From: JAVBKE01 sp031554215
GTDB lineage: Bacteria > Bacillota > Bacilli > JARBTR01
Reading direction: 5' to 3'
Assembly: GCA_031554215.1 (NCBI GenBank)
Contig: JAVBKF010000196.1
Span: 1 to 15,637, forward strand
Length of the DNA stretch: 15,637 bases
Below are positions 12,889 through 15,637 of this stretch, piece after piece (position 1 is the stretch's first letter; each line of letters opens with the position of its first letter). Under the pieces are notes generated by a model, which saw only the letters and a program-made list of their open reading frames with translations, ran no database searches and was not told where the DNA came from. A program made the translations under genes and the position numbers.

Positions 12889-15637
12889 ATGAAACGCAAA
12901 GCAACAATTAAACGGTCGATTGTTCTATTAATGCTTGCCATCTTGATATTTAACACTACTTCCTCAAGTGTGTGGGCTACAGGAGCAATCATTGCCGGTC
13001 AAATAGATGATTCAGAGACGCCCGAAACAACGGTAACAGATGACAATCAAATAGATGGTGAAGTTGAAAATGAAAATGAAGATGTTGAATTGAATGCAGA
13101 GGAAAATAGTAATGAGGATTCTGAAGCGATAGAAGGGGAAGGGACACCAGGAGATGCAGGTTTAGACGTCCAGCAGGAGGAGAGTCGCTCTGCCTTAGAC
13201 CCTCTACCTTCGGAAATCAAGAATGGTAGTTTTGAGACAGTTGGTAATTCTAGTCTTCTCGACCCTTACTATTATGATGAAGGTCAGGTAGAAGCGTGGA
13301 GTACTAGTGAAAGCCGCAACGATATCCAGATTATGAGTCCTCGTGATCCTGGCTATTTATCTGCAGCGGATGGGGTTCGCTATGCTGAAATTAATGGGAG
13401 ATCCACTGATGGATCGCTATATCAGGATGTACAAACAGTACCAGGCCAGCTTTTAGCATGGTCAGTAGCATATGCTCCAGAAGTATCCACATCCCGAGAG
13501 AAAATGAGCGTGCAAGTAGGTTCGCCCTCTGGTACGCTTGTTGATCAGGTTGATTTAGCAACCAATTCGACAATTATACAGGGACCAAAATTAAATGATT
13601 GGACCTATCACTATGGTCTCTATAAAGTGCCAGAAGGGCAAACCGTTACGCGTTTTTCTTTCAAGGCTGTTGATACAGCGACAGCGGCCAACGGGAACTT
13701 AGTTGATGATATACGGTTTGCGCAAGGATATAAAGTAAATCTGAAGTATCAAGATAAGGATGGGACGACGATTAAACCAGATACTTCGGATAGTGGTTTT
13801 ATAAAAGATTCCTATACTGTAAAAGAGGTTCCTGATATTGACGGCTATGTTTATACTGGCTATGAGTATGATGGGATTTTTTATGAAGAACCAGAAGCAG
13901 CTGGGATAAGCAATTTACCACATATTGATAGTGTTGATAGTACTACTACTGAGGAGACGATTATCCTAAGGTATGAAGTGGATGCGGATGACAACGGGAT
14001 ACCAGATCGTCTGGATGCGCCAGTGCTTGTCGCACCAAATAAGGTGTATGAGAAGTCAGATGTAGTAACGAACGGAACAGATGCGTTTGGGTTATTAAAA
14101 GATGTGACTGCTGCTGATCATACGGATGGTGATATTTCATCTTCGGTAAAGATAGAATCAGTTAATGGTGTAGCTACAACTGACGCAGCCGGATTGATCA
14201 AAGGGAAACCTGGGATTTATGAAGTAAAGTATACAGTGTCAGACGGTGATACGATTCCTCATACTACATCAATTACTGTCAATGTTTTTGTTAAAGATGC
14301 TGCACCACTGACGGTAGGCGGACCAGGAAGTTTACCTTATATTACAGCAGCGAATAAAGTGTTTGAGTTAACGGATTCAGTCACGGCGACAGAACTAAAA
14401 AAAGACGTGATTGGTTTCGATTTGGAAGATGGGAACATTACGCCGTCAATTACGATTACAGAGGTTGATGGGACACCAGTAACTGATGAAACGACAATCA
14501 ATTTAACTGGAAAGTCTGGGTTACACAAAGTCAAGTATCAGGCACAAGATAAGGCTACTCCTACCCCGAATCTGGTTGAGAAAACAGCGACTATATTCAT
14601 CAAGGGTCCAGATACAACTGTAGATATCGATGGTGATGTATACATTTATGGTAAAGGTTTTACAGTTGAGCAAGGAACTGTGTTAACAGATGAACAAATC
14701 ATCGCGAATTCTAAGGCATATGCCAATAAAGTATCAGATGGTAGTGACCTCGCGGTATCCGTTGGTAGTAGAGTGTCGCTAGATACAAATAATGTGGGTG
14801 TTTATGATGTGACGCTGACAACAGAGATTGGTGGAAGCCACACGATTAAAGTCAATGTTGTTAAGGCGGGGAGCGTTATTTCACCAGATTTGACAAACTC
14901 TGTTTATGCAGAAAATGTGATTGTTGATGAAACAAATGCAAAGCTATTAATAACCAAAGAACTACTAGCTGCTGCTAACAAAGCGACAGCAACAAGTAAT
15001 GGTGTAGCTGCGTCAGCAGATGTAACTATCGCAGATGTAGATTGGAGTAACATCAAATCGGGAAAAGTAGGCATCTATGAAGTAACATACTCAATCGGTA
15101 CGAGTCCGAATGAGAATTACGCAGAGAAGAAAGTGAAAATTACAGTCGTTAAAGATGGCACAAGTGTATCACCGGATGGGAAGAACAGTGTCTATGCAGA
15201 AAACGTTATCGTTAATGAAACTGCAGCAAAATTACTAACAAGTCACGACCTATTAAGTGCTGCTAATAAAGTATCGGCAACAAGCAATGGTGAAGTAGCG
15301 ACAGCGAAAGTAACAATTGCACCAGCAGATTGGACGGATATCAAAGCAGGAAAAGAAGGCATCTACGAAGTAACCTATTCGGTTGGAACCAGTCCAACGA
15401 ATGATTACGTAGAAAAGAAAGTAAAAATTACAGTGGTAAAAGATGGTACTGTAATTTCACCAGACGGAAAGAACAGCGTTTACGCAGAAAACGTAATAGT
15501 AGATGAAACAGGCGCAAAACTACTAACAACAGAAGATAAACTACTAGAAGCGAATAAAGTATCGGCAACAAGTAACGGTGCAGTAGCGACAGCAAAAGTA
15601 ACAATTGCACCAGCAGACTGGACTGATATCAGGGCAG
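12889..15637 (+). CDS. Large secreted surface protein: lectin-like, MucBP-like, Ig-like and tandem repeats (3' partial)
   Basis: A cell-surface adhesin-type protein; 916 residues are visible and the frame is still open at the edge. AAAAGGAG lies just upstream of the ATG. Residues 1-30 are a signal peptide (basic start, hydrophobic core, cleavage after VWA30). Residues 31-100 are an acidic low-complexity linker. About 103-280 is a beta-sandwich like lectin or carbohydrate-binding domains (NGSFE, VRYAEING, LYQDV, NLVDDIRF). About 282-362 resembles MucBP (VNLKYQDKDGTTI, then SYTVKEV and GYVYTGYEYDG). D365-ADDNGIPDRLD is a calcium-loop-like motif. Two DUF5011-like Ig domains follow (about 378-572), then a divergent repeat (574-664) and 96-residue repeats from 665. 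An LPxTG anchor would be expected beyond the edge but cannot be seen. The ligand is unknown; host mucus or glycans are inferred. Confidence 0.88.
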   Translation, partial: MKRKATIKRSIVLLMLAILIFNTTSSSVWATGAIIAGQIDDSETPETTVTDDNQIDGEVENENEDVELNAEENSNEDSEAIEGEGTPGDAGLDVQQEESRSALDPLPSEIKNGSFETVGNSSLLDPYYYDEGQVEAWSTSESRNDIQIMSPRDPGYLSAADGVRYAEINGRSTDGSLYQDVQTVPGQLLAWSVAYAPEVSTSREKMSVQVGSPSGTLVDQVDLATNSTIIQGPKLNDWTYHYGLYKVPEGQTVTRFSFKAVDTATAANGNLVDDIRFAQGYKVNLKYQDKDGTTIKPDTSDSGFIKDSYTVKEVPDIDGYVYTGYEYDGIFYEEPEAAGISNLPHIDSVDSTTTEETIILRYEVDADDNGIPDRLDAPVLVAPNKVYEKSDVVTNGTDAFGLLKDVTAADHTDGDISSSVKIESVNGVATTDAAGLIKGKPGIYEVKYTVSDGDTIPHTTSITVNVFVKDAAPLTVGGPGSLPYITAANKVFELTDSVTATELKKDVIGFDLEDGNITPSITITEVDGTPVTDETTINLTGKSGLHKVKYQAQDKATPTPNLVEKTATIFIKGPDTTVDIDGDVYIYGKGFTVEQGTVLTDEQIIANSKAYANKVSDGSDLAVSVGSRVSLDTNNVGVYDVTLTTEIGGSHTIKVNVVKAGSVISPDLTNSVYAENVIVDETNAKLLITKELLAAANKATATSNGVAASADVTIADVDWSNIKSGKVGIYEVTYSIGTSPNENYAEKKVKITVVKDGTSVSPDGKNSVYAENVIVNETAAKLLTSHDLLSAANKVSATSNGEVATAKVTIAPADWTDIKAGKEGIYEVTYSVGTSPTNDYVEKKVKITVVKDGTVISPDGKNSVYAENVIVDETGAKLLTTEDKLLEANKVSATSNGAVATAKVTIAPADWTDIRA
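14881..15637 (+). repeat. In-frame tandem repeats of exactly 288 bases (96 residues)
   Basis: Units start at 14881, 15169 and 15457, each at the same Ser-Pro-Asp codon position, with the third cut at the window end (181 bases). Each unit reads S-P-D, NSVYAENVIV(D/N)ET, AKLL, the ANK(V/A) region, ATSNG, VTIA, DW, IK(A/S)GK, GIYEVTYS(V/I)GTSP, KKVKITVVKDG. Units 2 and 3 are closer to each other than to unit 1, and a more divergent copy precedes them (14605-14880). The pattern suggests growth by duplication; more copies probably lie downstream. Confidence 0.93.

Noticed and set aside
12537..12992. 151-codon minus-strand frame
   Set aside because: It overlaps the signal-peptide region of the surface gene, lacks a ribosome binding site and has no domain-like features.

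Overview
The window reads as chromosomal DNA of a low-GC Gram-positive bacterium of the Bacilli type. Strong AGGAGG-like ribosome binding sites, AT-rich intergenic DNA, U-tailed hairpin terminators and the order ddl - murF - small carboxylesterase - cshA - acpS all point there. This order recalls Listeria, Enterococcus and Carnobacterium-like genomes. I cannot place it to genus from sequence alone.

Layout, left to right. Positions 1-333 hold the leader-distal end of a CRISPR array with type I-B-like 30-base repeats: five repeats, five spacers and a remnant of a last repeat; no cas gene is in view. A long-form alanyl-tRNA editing protein (AlaX type, 545-1708) follows, then about 600 bases without a gene and an unrecognised 256-residue protein (2320-3090). 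Next is a cell-wall and housekeeping block: D-Ala-D-Ala ligase (3219-4283), MurF (4417-5771, split by a one-base frameshift), a monoacylglycerol-lipase-like esterase (5909-6595), the DEAD-box RNA helicase CshA (6932-8524) and the holo-ACP synthase AcpS (8775-9128). Ddl makes D-Ala-D-Ala and MurF attaches it to the UDP-MurNAc-tripeptide, so these two form a functional pair. CshA and AcpS are commonly found next to them in this group.

After a 446-base gap, an OPT-family oligopeptide transporter (9575-11500) overlaps a PqqD-like small protein (11490-11837), and a strong terminator ends this two-gene unit. About 1 kb without a convincing gene precedes a large secreted surface protein (12889 to beyond the right edge). 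It has a signal peptide, an acidic linker, a lectin-like beta-sandwich, a MucBP-like domain, Ig-like domains and exact 96-residue tandem repeats. It is cut by the window end.

The points most worth a second look are the murF frameshift at a T run, the OPT/PqqD translational coupling, the cshA leader with two hairpins behind a promoter, and the surface repeat protein. I found no clearly new multi-gene system. The OPT-PqqD pair is the nearest candidate.
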